A DNA stretch of 64,000 nucleotides, taken from NCBI GenBank assembly GCA_050181915.1, contig JBFXCS010000002.1:620001-684000 (forward strand), written 5' to 3'. The notes beneath the pieces were generated by a model. The model worked only from the letters and a program-made list of their open reading frames with translations, ran no database searches and was not told the origin of the DNA. Both the position numbers and the translations under genes were made by a program. This stretch comes from JBFXCS01 sp050181915 (lineage in GTDB: Bacteria; Actinomycetota; Thermoleophilia; Miltoncostaeales; Miltoncostaeaceae). How positions within the stretch are numbered: the stretch's first letter is position 1; each line of letters starts with the position of its first letter. Below, piece by piece: positions 18,430-27,547 of the stretch.

Positions 18430-19604
18430 GGCTGCTCCACACCGCGGACTGGCACCTCGGCAAGCGGCTCTACGGCGCGGACCGCTCGGCCGAGGCGGCC
18501 GCCGCGATCGACGAGCTGGTGGCGGTCGCGGAGGGGGAGCGGGTGGACGCCGTGCTGGTGGCGGGCGACCTGCTCGACCGCCGCCTCGTCGACTCGGCGG
18601 CCCTCGGCGCCTGCCTGCGCGCGCTGGAGCGGCTGGCCGAGGTGGCGCCGGTGGTCGCGATCGCGGGCAACCACGACGACCCCGATCTCTGGACCCACCT
18701 GGCCCCCTACCTCGCGGCGCGCCGGATCCACGTCGCGGGCCGGGTGCGGCCGCCGGCCGAGGCGGTGATCACCGTCGACACGGCGGCCGGCCCCCTGCAC
18801 GCCGCGCTGCTGCCGTGGGCCGAGCCGGCGCGCCTGGCCCTCGACGCGGGCGCGAGCGTGCAGACCGCGCGCGGCAGCTACGCGGAGAAGGTGGCCGGGA
18901 TCATCGAGCTCTACGCCGCCGAGCTGCGCCGGCGGCGGCGCGAGGGCGGCGGGGCGGCGGTGCTCGTGGGCCATCTGATGGTGGAGAAGGCCCTGCCGGG
19001 CGGCGGTGAGCGCGAGCTGACGATGGCGATCACCTACGCGGTCTCGCAGCACGCCCTCCCGGTGGACCTGGACTACATCGCCCTGGGCCACGTGCACCGG
19101 CCGCAGCCGATCCCCGGCCTCGCCGCGCCCGGCCGCTACGCGGGCAGCCCGATGGCGCTCGACTTCAGCGAGGACAACCACGCCAAGGGCGCGGTTGTGG
19201 CCGAGATCGCCGGCGACCGCACCGAGGCGCGCGAGGCGCCGCTCACCGCCGTGCGTCCGCTGGTGCGGCTGCGCGGCCCGCTCGAGGACCTGGCCGGCCT
19301 GGCCGCCGCCCACCCCGGCGCCTGGTTCGCCTGCGAGGTCGAGCTGGACGCGCCGCTGATGGACCTGGTGCGGCGGGTGCGCGACGCGGTGCCGGACGCG
19401 CTGCGCGTGCAGCCGGTGTACGCCGCGCCCGATGAGGCGGCCGCGCCGGCCGAGGGCGGGGCGGCCGACCCGTCGCGGGGCCTGCCGGCCCTCTACGAGG
19501 AGTGGATCGCGCTGCAGGGGCGCGAGCTGGGCGCCGCGCAGGCCGCCGCCTTCGCCGCGGCGCTCGGAGCCGCGGACGCCGCGGCGGCCGAGCCGGACGC
19601 CTGA
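18426..19604 (+). CDS. sbcD: SbcD/Mre11 nuclease subunit
   Basis: A 392-residue Mre11-type metallophosphoesterase. Metal-binding motifs appear in order: HTADWHLGKRL, VAGDLLDRR, AIAGNHDDPD, VGHLMVEK and LGHVHRPQ. A capping domain and an acidic, Ala-rich tail (about 350-392) follow. With SbcC it forms the ATP-driven endo/exonuclease that opens hairpins and processes double-strand ends. The GTG start at 18426 overlaps the herA stop (GTGA), linking the SbcCD pair to NurA-HerA in one transcript. Confidence 0.96.
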
Positions 19605-19617
19605 GCCGGCGGACCCC

Positions 19618-22410
19618 GTGAGACCGCTCCAGCTCGACCTGACCGCCTTCCGCTCGTACGACCGGGCGACGGTCGACCTGCGCCCGTTCGAGCTGGTCGT
19701 CATCACCGGCGACACCGGGGCGGGCAAGACGTCGCTGCTGGACGCCATCGCGTTCGCCCTGTTCGGCACCACGCCGGAGCGGGTGCCCCAGCGCGACCTG
19801 CTCACCCTGGGGGCCGGGAACGGGGAGGTGCGGCTCACCTTCCAGGCGCGCGGCGAGGCGTGGCGGGTCACGCGCCGCTACGGCCCGGACGCCCCCGACC
19901 CGGTCCAGCTGCTGGAGCGCCTCGACGGCGACGGGGGCGACCCGGTCGAGACCCTCGCCGGCGAAGAGGCCTGCGCGGCGCGGCTGAGCGAGCTCATTGG
20001 GATGAGCTTCCAGGCCTTCACCAGCGCGGTGCTGCTGGCGCAGGGCCGCTTCGCCGAGTTCCTCGGCGCCCAGCCGCGCGCCCGCGACGGCATCCTGCGC
20101 GAGCTGTTCGGGGTCGCGTCGATGGAGGGCGCGCGCACGGCCGCCCTCGCGCACGCCGCCCAGGCCGACGGGGAGGCCGGCGCCCATGAGGCCGAGCTGC
20201 GGCGGCTGCCCGCCCACGGGCCGGCGACCCGAGCCGAGGCGGCGCGGCGCGCGCGGCAGGCGGCGGCGCGGGCGGCGGCGGCGCGGGCCCTGCTGCCGCT
20301 GGCCGCCCGGCAGGCGGCCCACGCCGAGGAGGCCGCGCGGGCCCGAGCGCGGGCCGACGACGCCGAGGCCGCCGCCGCCGAGCTGCCCGACGAGGACGCC
20401 GGGGCGGCGCTGCTGGCGCGCCTGGAGGCGGCCCACCGCGCCGACGACGACGCCCGCGCGGCGCACGCGCGGGCCGCCGCCGCCCACGAGGACGCCGTCC
20501 GCGAGCGTGACGCCCTCCGCGCCCGGCACGGCGGCGGCGCGGCCGAGCTCGCCGCGCTGGGCGAGCGGGCCGGGCGGGCCGCCGCGCTGGCCGCCGAGCT
20601 GCCCGCCCGCCGCGCCGCGCTGGCCGAGCGCGAGCGGGCCCTGGCCGAGCGCCGCGCCGCGCTGGCCCGGCTCGCCGAGGAGGTGGAGCGGGCGGGCCTG
20701 GAGCGGGACCGCGTGGTCGCCGTGGCGACCGCCCTCGACGCCTGGCGGGCGCACGACGCCGCCGCCGCCGCGGCCGCCGCCGAGCGGGAGGCCGCCGTCG
20801 CCGCCGAGGCCGCCGCGGCGCGGGCGCTGGAGGGCGCGGCCGCCGCGCTGGCCGAGGCGCGCCGCACGCACGACGACCTGCGGGTGAGGGACATGGCCGC
20901 GACCCTGCGCGCCGGGCTGTCGGCGGGCGACGCCTGCCCCGTCTGCGGCGCCCCGGTGGGCGACCACGACGTCGCGACCGGCGACCTCCACGCCGCCGAG
21001 GTGGCCCTCGCGGCGGCCCGGGACGACCATGCCCGGGCAGGCGGGGCCGCGGCGGCGGCCGCCGAGCGGGCGCGCGCCGCGGCGGAGGCATGGGAGCGGG
21101 CGGCGCGGGAGCGCGACGAGGCCCGCGCCCGCCTGGCCGCCCTCGACGGGCGGGGGACGGCCGTCGAGGAGGCGCTCGACGACGACGAGCGCCTGCGCGC
21201 CGCGGCGGCGGCGCCGGCCGAGCGGGCCGAGGCGGCGCGAGCGGCGTTCGCGGCGGCGCAGGAGGGGGCGCGCGAGGAGGAGGCCGCCGTCGGGCGCGAG
21301 GCGGCGCTGGTCGAGGCCGAGGCGGCGCAGCTCGCCCGCGGCGACGCCGAGCTGGCCGACGCGCGGGCGGGGCTCGGCGCGTGGGCGGCCGAGGCCGACC
21401 CGGCGGCGGCGCTCGGCGCGGCCCTGGCCGCGGCGCACGCCGCCGACGCGGCCGCCGAGGGCGCGGCGGCGGGCGCGGGCGCGGCGGCCGAGGCGGCGGC
21501 GCGGGCGCGCGACGCCCTGGCGGAGATCGAGCGCGACGAGATCCGCTCGCTGGGCGGCACCGCCGCCCGGGTGGCGACGCGGGGCCGGCTGCCGCTGCCC
21601 GCGGACGACCTGACCCCGCGCGAGCTGGTCGCGGCCGCGATCGCCCTGCGGAGCGCGGCGCGGGACGCCGCGGCCGTCCATCGGGCCCGGGCCCGCGACC
21701 GGGAGACCGCCGCCCGGCGCGCCGCCGAGGACCTCGCGGCGGCGGGCGCCCCCCTGGGCGCGACCGAGGCCTCCCAGGTGGACGGCGCCGCGCGCCGCGC
21801 CGCCGGTGCCCGCGACGCGGCCCGGGCGGAGCTCGCCGCGGCCGAGGGCGCCGCCGCCGAGGCCCGCCGGCTGACCGCCGCGGCCGCCGCGGCCCGCGGA
21901 CGGGCCGAGCTGCACCGCCAGGTGGCGAACGACCTGCGCGCCAACCGCTTCCCGCGCTTCCTGCTCAACCGCTACCAGGAGCGCCTGGCCGCGGGCGCCT
22001 CGACCCGCCTGCAGGAGCTGAGCGCCGGCGCCTACCGCTTCGCGGGCACCGGAACCGACGCGCTGGCGGTGGTCGACACCCGCCGCGGCGAGCGCCCGCG
22101 GCCGGCGGCGACCCTGTCGGGGGGCGAGCGCTTCCTCGCCAGCCTCGCGCTCGCCCTGGGGCTCTCGGACATCGCCGCCGAGTCGGGCGGGCGCCTCGAC
22201 TGCCTGTTCCTCGACGAGGGCTTCTCGACCCTCGATGCCGATTCGCTGGAGCAGGCGATGGCGGGCATCGAGCGCCTCGCCGGCGACGGTCGCCTGGTCG
22301 CCGTGATCACCCATCTGCCGGGCGTCGCCGAGCGCCTGGGCGCGTCCCTCCACGTGACCAAGGACCCCGCCAGCGGGGTCAGCTCGCTGGCGGAGGCGCA
22401 GGCGCGCTGA
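19618..22410 (+). CDS. sbcC: SbcC/Rad50 ATPase subunit
   Basis: A 930-residue SMC-like ATPase. The Walker A motif is ITGDTGAGKTSLLDA (about residues 28-42). The zinc hook Cys440-Pro-Val-Cys443 is near the centre, between two very Ala/Arg/Glu-rich coiled coils. The ABC signature is LSGGERFLASLALALGL, and Walker B is CLFLDEGFSTLD. The N-terminal LDLTAFRSYDRATVDL is typical. It starts at GTG 19618, 13 bases after sbcD, and is the last gene of the cluster. The coiled coils are so rich in alanine that both strands show long spurious reading frames. Confidence 0.95.
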   Translation: MRPLQLDLTAFRSYDRATVDLRPFELVVITGDTGAGKTSLLDAIAFALFGTTPERVPQRDLLTLGAGNGEVRLTFQARGEAWRVTRRYGPDAPDPVQLLERLDGDGGDPVETLAGEEACAARLSELIGMSFQAFTSAVLLAQGRFAEFLGAQPRARDGILRELFGVASMEGARTAALAHAAQADGEAGAHEAELRRLPAHGPATRAEAARRARQAAARAAAARALLPLAARQAAHAEEAARARARADDAEAAAAELPDEDAGAALLARLEAAHRADDDARAAHARAAAAHEDAVRERDALRARHGGGAAELAALGERAGRAAALAAELPARRAALAERERALAERRAALARLAEEVERAGLERDRVVAVATALDAWRAHDAAAAAAAAEREAAVAAEAAAARALEGAAAALAEARRTHDDLRVRDMAATLRAGLSAGDACPVCGAPVGDHDVATGDLHAAEVALAAARDDHARAGGAAAAAAERARAAAEAWERAARERDEARARLAALDGRGTAVEEALDDDERLRAAAAAPAERAEAARAAFAAAQEGAREEEAAVGREAALVEAEAAQLARGDAELADARAGLGAWAAEADPAAALGAALAAAHAADAAAEGAAAGAGAAAEAAARARDALAEIERDEIRSLGGTAARVATRGRLPLPADDLTPRELVAAAIALRSAARDAAAVHRARARDRETAARRAAEDLAAAGAPLGATEASQVDGAARRAAGARDAARAELAAAEGAAAEARRLTAAAAAARGRAELHRQVANDLRANRFPRFLLNRYQERLAAGASTRLQELSAGAYRFAGTGTDALAVVDTRRGERPRPAATLSGGERFLASLALALGLSDIAAESGGRLDCLFLDEGFSTLDADSLEQAMAGIERLAGDGRLVAVITHLPGVAERLGASLHVTKDPASGVSSLAEAQAR

Positions 22411-22491
22411 TCGCGGGGCCCGGCTCGGAGTTGGCCCTATCGCCCCCGTCAGCCTGCCGCCGGGAGCGCCGGCACGGGACCTGAGATCCTG

Positions 22492-23058
22492 TCAGGCGAT
22501 ATCTGCCCATCCCGTGAGAATCTCGGTTAGGTAGTCCGATTCGCCGTCCTGTTCATTGCCGAAGGCGACCCGGAACCCGATCCCGAGGACCGTCGGGATC
22601 GGCGGATGGTGCATGGCATGACCGGCGTTCCGAAACCCCGCGATCACGGGCTGCTGGAAGGCGAAGTCACTGCGGGGTCGCTTCACCAGCTCCCACCGCA
22701 GCCAGGGGTAGCGGGCGATAGCGCTCTGCCCGAAGTACAGGCCCAGATCGTGAGACACCCCGTACCAGTACGGCCGCAGTCGATCGGTCACCGGATCGCC
22801 TTCGACGTTCGCTCGGTACCACGCCTCGATGGCCGTCAGATCATGCGCCGCAAGATTCCCATCGAGGGCTACCCCGTTGTGCCGGCACAGACGCTCAAGC
22901 GCCTGGAGGCGCTCCCCCATCGTCCCCATCACCACATCGAAATCCGCACGAGCCTCCGCGGCCGTCAGTTCCCGATGCGGCTTGTCATACGGAGGATCGA
23001 ACGGCAGGTAGTCGTCCCAGTCAACGGCCAAGCGCTTCCCTCCACAGATCGCCATCAC
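22492..23058 (-). CDS. Hypothetical protein, unrecognised family
   Basis: A 188-residue soluble protein that I do not recognise. It is rich in aromatic residues (DWDDYLPFDPPYD near the N-terminus, RPYWYGVSHDLGLYFGQ and YPWLRWELVKRP in the middle), with no signal peptide or membrane span. Its third-position GC is visibly lower than in neighbouring genes, suggesting later arrival. The helix-rich start and the single conserved-looking Trp/Tyr patch recall small immunity-type or DUF proteins, but no function is claimed. It starts at GTG 23058 or ATG 23055. A -10 (TAGCCT) overlaps the stop codon of the upstream uroporphyrinogen-III synthase gene. Confidence 0.7.
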   Translation of the reverse strand: MMAICGGKRLAVDWDDYLPFDPPYDKPHRELTAAEARADFDVVMGTMGERLQALERLCRHNGVALDGNLAAHDLTAIEAWYRANVEGDPVTDRLRPYWYGVSHDLGLYFGQSAIARYPWLRWELVKRPRSDFAFQQPVIAGFRNAGHAMHHPPIPTVLGIGFRVAFGNEQDGESDYLTEILTGWADIA

Positions 23059-23066
23059 GAGCCGCG

Positions 23067-23072
23067 AGGCTA
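23067..23072 (-). promoter_or_regulatory. -10 element of the 22492-23058 gene
   Basis: TAGCCT on the minus strand, 8 nt before the GTG at 23058. Its first three bases are the TAG stop codon of the upstream gene. Confidence 0.35.
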
Positions 23073-23960
23073 GGAGCGCCTGAGCCGCCCGGCGATCACG
23101 GTAGCCGGCTCGGAGTGGCCGCGCACCGGGGCGCCGCTCGGCGCCCAGCCCGTCGCCCCGGCCGCCAGGGCGACGGCGAGCATGTGGTACATCGTGCCCA
23201 TCTTGGGCGGGTCGGCGACGAGGTGCACGGGCAGGCCCTCCGACTCCAGCGCCGCCTGGGTCACCGGGCCCACCGCCGCCATCAGCGCGCCGCCGCGCTG
23301 GAGGTCGCGCGCGTCGATGCCGGCGGTCTCGGCGATCGCCAGGAAGTGCTGGGCGGCCCGCGCGGTGGTGAAGGTGATCGCGTCGATCGCCCCGTCCGCG
23401 GCCGCCCGCGCCAGCCGGCGGGCCGGCGCCTGATCCTGGGGCCAGCCGAGCACGTACGGGTTCAGCACCGGGCAGGTCGCGCCGCGCGCCTCCAGCGGGG
23501 CGGTGAGGGCGGTGGGGGGCTCGGCGAAGGCCTGCACCAGCACCCTCCGCCCCTCCGGCCCCTCGCGCACGAGCCGGTCGCGGATCAGGAGGGTGCTGGC
23601 CGGCTGCTCGACCGTCCAGTCGATGCGGATGCCGAGCCCCCGCAGCTCGCGCCGCGGCTTGGGCCCGCGGGCGATGACCGTGGCGGCGTCGAGGCGGCGG
23701 CGCAGCAGGTCGCCCAGGCCCATCCGGTCGGCAGCCTGCACGGTGAGCTCGGCGCCCACGCCGGTGAGGAAGACGGCGACGTCGATCGGGCCGGCCAGCG
23801 CGGCGCGCACCTCGTCCTCGAACGCGCCGACCCGGCGGGGGACGTCCGCCTCCAGGGTGCGGCCCATCACGGGCACGCCGCCCAGCGCCTCGACCAGGCG
23901 GGCCTGCTCGGCCGCCCGGCGATGAGCCGTGATGCCCACTCGCGCGCCGCGCATGCTCAC
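23070..23960 (-). CDS. hemD: Uroporphyrinogen-III synthase (HemD-like)
   Basis: A 296-residue two-domain protein of the uroporphyrinogen-III synthase fold. N-terminal GARVGITAHRRAAEQARLVE, then DVAVFLTGVGAEL, and the second-domain DAITFTTARAAQHFL and GGALMAAVGPVTQAALE are family features. The product closes and flips the tetrapyrrole ring, a step toward sirohaem, the cofactor of the NirB encoded upstream in the same operon. That supports a dedicated sirohaem supply. The GTG start at 23960 overlaps the nirD stop (GTGA), with GAGG 7 nt upstream. ATG 23954 is an alternative. Confidence 0.9.
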   Translation of the reverse strand: MSMRGARVGITAHRRAAEQARLVEALGGVPVMGRTLEADVPRRVGAFEDEVRAALAGPIDVAVFLTGVGAELTVQAADRMGLGDLLRRRLDAATVIARGPKPRRELRGLGIRIDWTVEQPASTLLIRDRLVREGPEGRRVLVQAFAEPPTALTAPLEARGATCPVLNPYVLGWPQDQAPARRLARAAADGAIDAITFTTARAAQHFLAIAETAGIDARDLQRGGALMAAVGPVTQAALESEGLPVHLVADPPKMGTMYHMLAVALAAGATGWAPSGAPVRGHSEPATVIAGRLRRS

Positions 23961-24280
23961 CAACCTACCTCGACGTAGAGCCAGCCGTCGCGCTCGGTCA
24001 CCGGCACGGTCTCCACCCGCTCGTCGGGCCGGCCGTCCACCTCGCCGGTCGAGAGGCTGACCCGGCGCCCGTGGAGCGGGCACACGACGCAGTCGTCGCC
24101 GACCAGGCCGTCCGACAGCGGCCCGCCCCTGTGGGGGCAGGCGTCGACCAGGGCGCGCGGCCCGCCCGGGGTGCGGAAGATCGCCACGCGGCGCCCGCCG
24201 ATGGTGACCGGGCGGCCCTCCAGGCGCGGGATGTCCTCCAGCCGGGCGACGGCGACGAGCCGGGCGGTCATCGTTCTCAC
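23957..24280 (-). CDS. nirD: Nitrite reductase small subunit, Rieske type
   Basis: A 107-residue NirD. It keeps both Rieske [2Fe-2S] ligand pairs: CPHRGGPLSDG (Cys, His) and CPLHGRRVSL (Cys, His). It partners NirB in reducing nitrite to ammonia with NAD(P)H. The GTG start at 24280 overlaps the nirB stop, and GGAG lies 5 nt before it; ATG 24271 is the alternative. The next gene begins inside its stop codon. Confidence 0.95.
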   Translation of the reverse strand: MRTMTARLVAVARLEDIPRLEGRPVTIGGRRVAIFRTPGGPRALVDACPHRGGPLSDGLVGDDCVVCPLHGRRVSLSTGEVDGRPDERVETVPVTERDGWLYVEVGW

Positions 24281-26697
24281 GGGCACTCCAGGGGCTCGGG
24301 CAGCAGGGCGTCGGGCGGGGGGCCCACGAGGGCCGGCTCGGGGTCGACCCCGAGGTCGCGGAAGTCGCCGTGCGGCTGGGCGCCGCGCACCGCGTCGGCC
24401 CAGGGGTCGCTCACCGCGGCGCGGGCGATGGCGAAGCGCTCGCGCAACTCGGCCGGCGCGCCGCCCGCCTCGTCCAGCACGACCGAGCGGATCGCGTCGA
24501 GGCCCACCCGCTCCACGAAGTCGTAGGTGCGCTCCAGATACTCGGCCTGCTCGCGGTAGTACTGCAGGAAGGTGATCGCCAGACGCAGGGCGTCCTCGGC
24601 CCGCGGCACGGTGTCGAGCACGTCCGCCTGGCGCACCCGGGAGCCGGCGGCGCCTCCCACCAGCACCTGCCAGCCGCCCTCCACGGCCACCACGCCGATG
24701 TCCTTGACGGTCGCCTCGGCGCAGTTGCGCGGGCAGCCGGACACGCCCAGCTTCACCTTGTGGGGCGTCCGCAGCCCCTCCATGACGCTCTCCATCTCCA
24801 CCCCGAGGGCGATCGAGTCGCCGATGCCGAAGCGGCAGAACTCGGCCCCCACGCACGTCTTCACGGTGCGGATCGCCTTGGAGTAGGCGAAGCCCGACGG
24901 CATGTCGAGCTCGCGCCACATGTCGACCAGCCTCTCCTTCGGCACGCCCAGCAGGTCGATGCGCTGACCGCCGGTGATCTTCACCATCCGCACGCCGTGA
25001 CGCTCGGCGACGTCGGCGATGCGGCGCAGCTCCTGCGGGCTCGTGACGCCGCCGCGGATGCGGGGCACCACCGAGAAGGTGCCGTCGTTCTGGATGTTCG
25101 CGTGCACGCGGTCGTTGATGAAGCGCGCGTGCCGCTCCTCCTCGTGGCGGTTCTGGTTGATCATCTCGACCAGGTAGGCCACGCCCGGCTTGCAGGCCGC
25201 GCAGTCGCGCCCGGCGCCGCAGGCCGCCATCACCTCACTGGCCGAGCGCAGCCCGCCGGCCCGGACGGTCCCCGCCACCTGCTCGCGGGTGAGCCGGCGG
25301 CAGGCGCACAGGTAGGTGGGCTCCTCGGCCGTGTCGCCCGTCTCCTGCCGGAGCAGCTCGGTGACCAGGTCGCGGCAGCCGCCGCAGCCGGTGCCGGCGC
25401 GGGTGACCGAGCACACCTCGCGCGTGGCGGTGAGCCCGCCGTCGCGGATCGCCTGCACGATCTGCCCCTTGCAGACCCCGTTGCAGCCGCAGATCTGGGC
25501 GTCGTCGGGCAGGTCGGCGACCGTGGCCGCGGCCGCCTCGGAGAGCGCCCCCAGGGGATCGGGCACCGGCGCGCGCGAGCGCACCATCGACACCAGGGAG
25601 TCCGACCCGCGCACGTCGCCCATCAGGATGGCGCCCACGGCGACGCCGTCGCGCACCGCGATCTTGCGGTACACGCCGGCCCGCTCGTCGCACACCGTGC
25701 AGCCTTCGGGCGCCAGCGGGTCGCCGGCGGCGACCAGGTCGACGCCCATCACCTTCAGCGTCGCGGACGGGATGGAGCCCTCGTAGGCCGACGGCTCGCC
25801 GCAGATCGCCCGGGCGGCCACCTCGGCCTGCTCGTGGATGGGCGCCACCAGCCCGTAGACGACGCCGCGGTGCTGGGCGCACTCCCCCACCGCGTAGACG
25901 ACCGGGTCGTCGGTGCGCATGGCGTCGTCCACCAGCACGCCGCGCTCGACGGCCAGTCCCGCCTCGGCGGCCAGCGACACGTTGGCGCGGATGCCGGCGC
26001 AGGTGACCAGCAGGTCGCAGTCGATCTGCTCGCCGCCGGCGAAGCGCAGGCCGGTGACACGGCCGTTGCCCAGCACCTCCTCGGTGCGCCGGCCCAGCAG
26101 CACCTCCACGTCGAGCTCGCCCATCCGGCGCGCCAGGATGGCCCCGGCGGCCCCGTCGACCTGGCGCTCCATCAGGTTCCGCTCCAGGTGGACCACGGTC
26201 ACCGCGGCGCCGCGGTCGACCAGGCCGCGCGCCGCCTCGAGGCCCAGCAGGCCGCCGCCGATCACGGCCGCGCGCGTCCCCGGCCCGGCGGCGTCCACGA
26301 TCGCCCGGCAGTCCTCCGGCGAGCGGAAGACGAACGAGCGCTCCTTGTCGATGCCCGGGATCGGCGGCACCAGGGCACTCGACCCGGTGCAGAGGGCGAG
26401 GACATCGTACGGCACCCGCTCGCCGCCCGCCACCTCCGCCTCGCGCTCGCGCCGGTGGATCGCGACGACCGGTGCGCAGGTGCGCAGGTCGACCGCGTTG
26501 TCCTCGTACCAGGTGTCGGGCCGCAGGCGCAGCGAGTCCTCGTCGGCGCCGGCCAGCAGGCGCGACAGCCGCACCCGGTCGAAGGGGGCGCGCGGCTCGG
26601 CCGACAGGATGGTGATGCGCGCGGCCCGGTCACGGCCCCGCACACGCTCGGCCAGCGACTGCGCGGCGATGCCGCCGCCCACGATCACCAGCCTCAC
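24277..26697 (-). CDS. nirB: Nitrite reductase [NAD(P)H] large subunit
   Basis: An 806-residue NirB, an assimilatory nitrite reductase. Order of domains: FAD/NADH oxidoreductase (VRLVIVGGGIAAQSL at the start, AAVIGGGLLGLEAARGL for the second nucleotide fold), then two BFD-like [2Fe-2S] modules (CGCNGVCKGQI with CGGC; CACRRL with CAACKPG), then the sirohaem/4Fe-4S core with CVGAEFCRFG and SGCPRNCAEA. Six-electron reduction of nitrite to ammonia is the known family reaction. The GTG start at 26697 overlaps the upstream 4-Cys gene by 4 nt. The C-terminal Pro-rich tail is short and ordinary. Confidence 0.97.
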   Translation of the reverse strand: MRLVIVGGGIAAQSLAERVRGRDRAARITILSAEPRAPFDRVRLSRLLAGADEDSLRLRPDTWYEDNAVDLRTCAPVVAIHRREREAEVAGGERVPYDVLALCTGSSALVPPIPGIDKERSFVFRSPEDCRAIVDAAGPGTRAAVIGGGLLGLEAARGLVDRGAAVTVVHLERNLMERQVDGAAGAILARRMGELDVEVLLGRRTEEVLGNGRVTGLRFAGGEQIDCDLLVTCAGIRANVSLAAEAGLAVERGVLVDDAMRTDDPVVYAVGECAQHRGVVYGLVAPIHEQAEVAARAICGEPSAYEGSIPSATLKVMGVDLVAAGDPLAPEGCTVCDERAGVYRKIAVRDGVAVGAILMGDVRGSDSLVSMVRSRAPVPDPLGALSEAAAATVADLPDDAQICGCNGVCKGQIVQAIRDGGLTATREVCSVTRAGTGCGGCRDLVTELLRQETGDTAEEPTYLCACRRLTREQVAGTVRAGGLRSASEVMAACGAGRDCAACKPGVAYLVEMINQNRHEEERHARFINDRVHANIQNDGTFSVVPRIRGGVTSPQELRRIADVAERHGVRMVKITGGQRIDLLGVPKERLVDMWRELDMPSGFAYSKAIRTVKTCVGAEFCRFGIGDSIALGVEMESVMEGLRTPHKVKLGVSGCPRNCAEATVKDIGVVAVEGGWQVLVGGAAGSRVRQADVLDTVPRAEDALRLAITFLQYYREQAEYLERTYDFVERVGLDAIRSVVLDEAGGAPAELRERFAIARAAVSDPWADAVRGAQPHGDFRDLGVDPEPALVGPPPDALLPEPLECP

Positions 26698-26942
26698 AGC
26701 CCCGGCTCCCGCTTCGGGCGGATGATCGACTTGAACCGGCACTGGGAGAAGAACTCGCCGGCCGGGTGGTAGAGCTTCACGTAGGCGTCGAACGCCTCGC
26801 ACCATCCGTAGTTCATGCCCTCCTCCGTCCGGCGGAAGTTCTTGCAGGTGCGGCAGTCGTTGTGCTTCAGGCGCCGGTCCTCGGCCAGCTCGGCGAGCGA
26901 GCGGGGGCGCGGCGGGACGGGGATCGAGGGCGGCGGGGTCAC
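26694..26942 (-). CDS. Small four-cysteine protein in the nitrite reductase operon
   Basis: An 82-residue soluble protein that I cannot name. A Pro-rich N-terminus precedes a compact domain with four cysteines (Cys30, Cys33, Cys48, Cys68) spaced CX2C-X14-C-X19-C, within NDCRTCKNF, NYGWCEAF and FFSQCRFKS. Four Cys in such a short chain fit either an iron-sulfur or a zinc site. It starts at GTG 26942 inside the stop of the molybdenum-protein gene, and its stop is inside the nirB start. It is therefore made together with both and may carry electrons between them or help assembly. Confidence 0.8.
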   Translation of the reverse strand: MTPPPSIPVPPRPRSLAELAEDRRLKHNDCRTCKNFRRTEEGMNYGWCEAFDAYVKLYHPAGEFFSQCRFKSIIRPKREPGL

Positions 26943-27547
26943 CGCCACCACCGCGATCGCCAGTAGCCGAACTGGCGCAGCACCGGCTCCGGTACGTGGC
27001 CGCGCGGATCGCCCACCATCTCCTCCCAGAAGCCCGGCGTCGCCTCGTCGCCCACGACGATCCGGCCGGCCCACTTGACGCCCTTGTAGCCCCACAGCCG
27101 CTCGGCGTTCTGGAAGCGGATCGGCGCGCCGTGCTCGGGCGGCAGCGGCGCGCCGTCGAGGCCCCAGGCCAGGATGCCGTCGCGCGCGTCCGCCGTCTCC
27201 ATGCAGCTGGCGTAGGCGGAGCGGTGGCAGACCACGGTGACGTGGGTCGCGCCGGGCAGCAGGCCGACGTGGTCGAGCAGGGCGCCCAGCATCGCGCCGC
27301 GCCAGCGGCAGGTGCGCTTCGACCAGCCCCACACGCAGTGGTGGTCGGCGATCATGAACCGGTCGTCGATGGCGCGCAGGTCCTCGACGGTGAACCGGCC
27401 GGGCCGCTCGACCATGCCCTCGACGTCGATCCAGGCCGGCGCGGGCGGGGCGCCGTCGCCCTCCAGGTGCACGACCGGCAGCCGGTCGACGGTGCGCTGC
27501 AGGCGTTGGACGGCGGCCGGGTCCGCCGTCGCGTCGGTCGGGGTCAT
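26939..27547 (-). CDS. Molybdopterin-dependent oxidoreductase, sulfite-oxidase fold
   Basis: A 202-residue single-domain protein of the sulfite oxidase/YedY molybdopterin fold. The N-terminal region WIDVEGMVERPGRFTVEDL is a strong family marker. Cys71 in ADHHCVWGWSKRTC is the likely molybdenum ligand, and WKGVKWAGRI-like residues (YKGVKWAGRIVV) follow. No Tat or Sec signal is visible, so it should be cytoplasmic. It lies between the regulator and nirBD with 4-nt overlaps on both sides (ATGA at 27547). A role in nitrate reduction is attractive because no NasA/NarB-type gene is present here, but this is inference. Confidence 0.85.
   Translation of the reverse strand: MTPTDATADPAAVQRLQRTVDRLPVVHLEGDGAPPAPAWIDVEGMVERPGRFTVEDLRAIDDRFMIADHHCVWGWSKRTCRWRGAMLGALLDHVGLLPGATHVTVVCHRSAYASCMETADARDGILAWGLDGAPLPPEHGAPIRFQNAERLWGYKGVKWAGRIVVGDEATPGFWEEMVGDPRGHVPEPVLRQFGYWRSRWWR

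Noticed and set aside
19618..22410. Alanine-rich central part of sbcC as a repeat or mis-assembly
   Set aside because: The frame stays open, the zinc hook is central and both ABC halves are intact; it is the normal coiled coil in GC-rich DNA.
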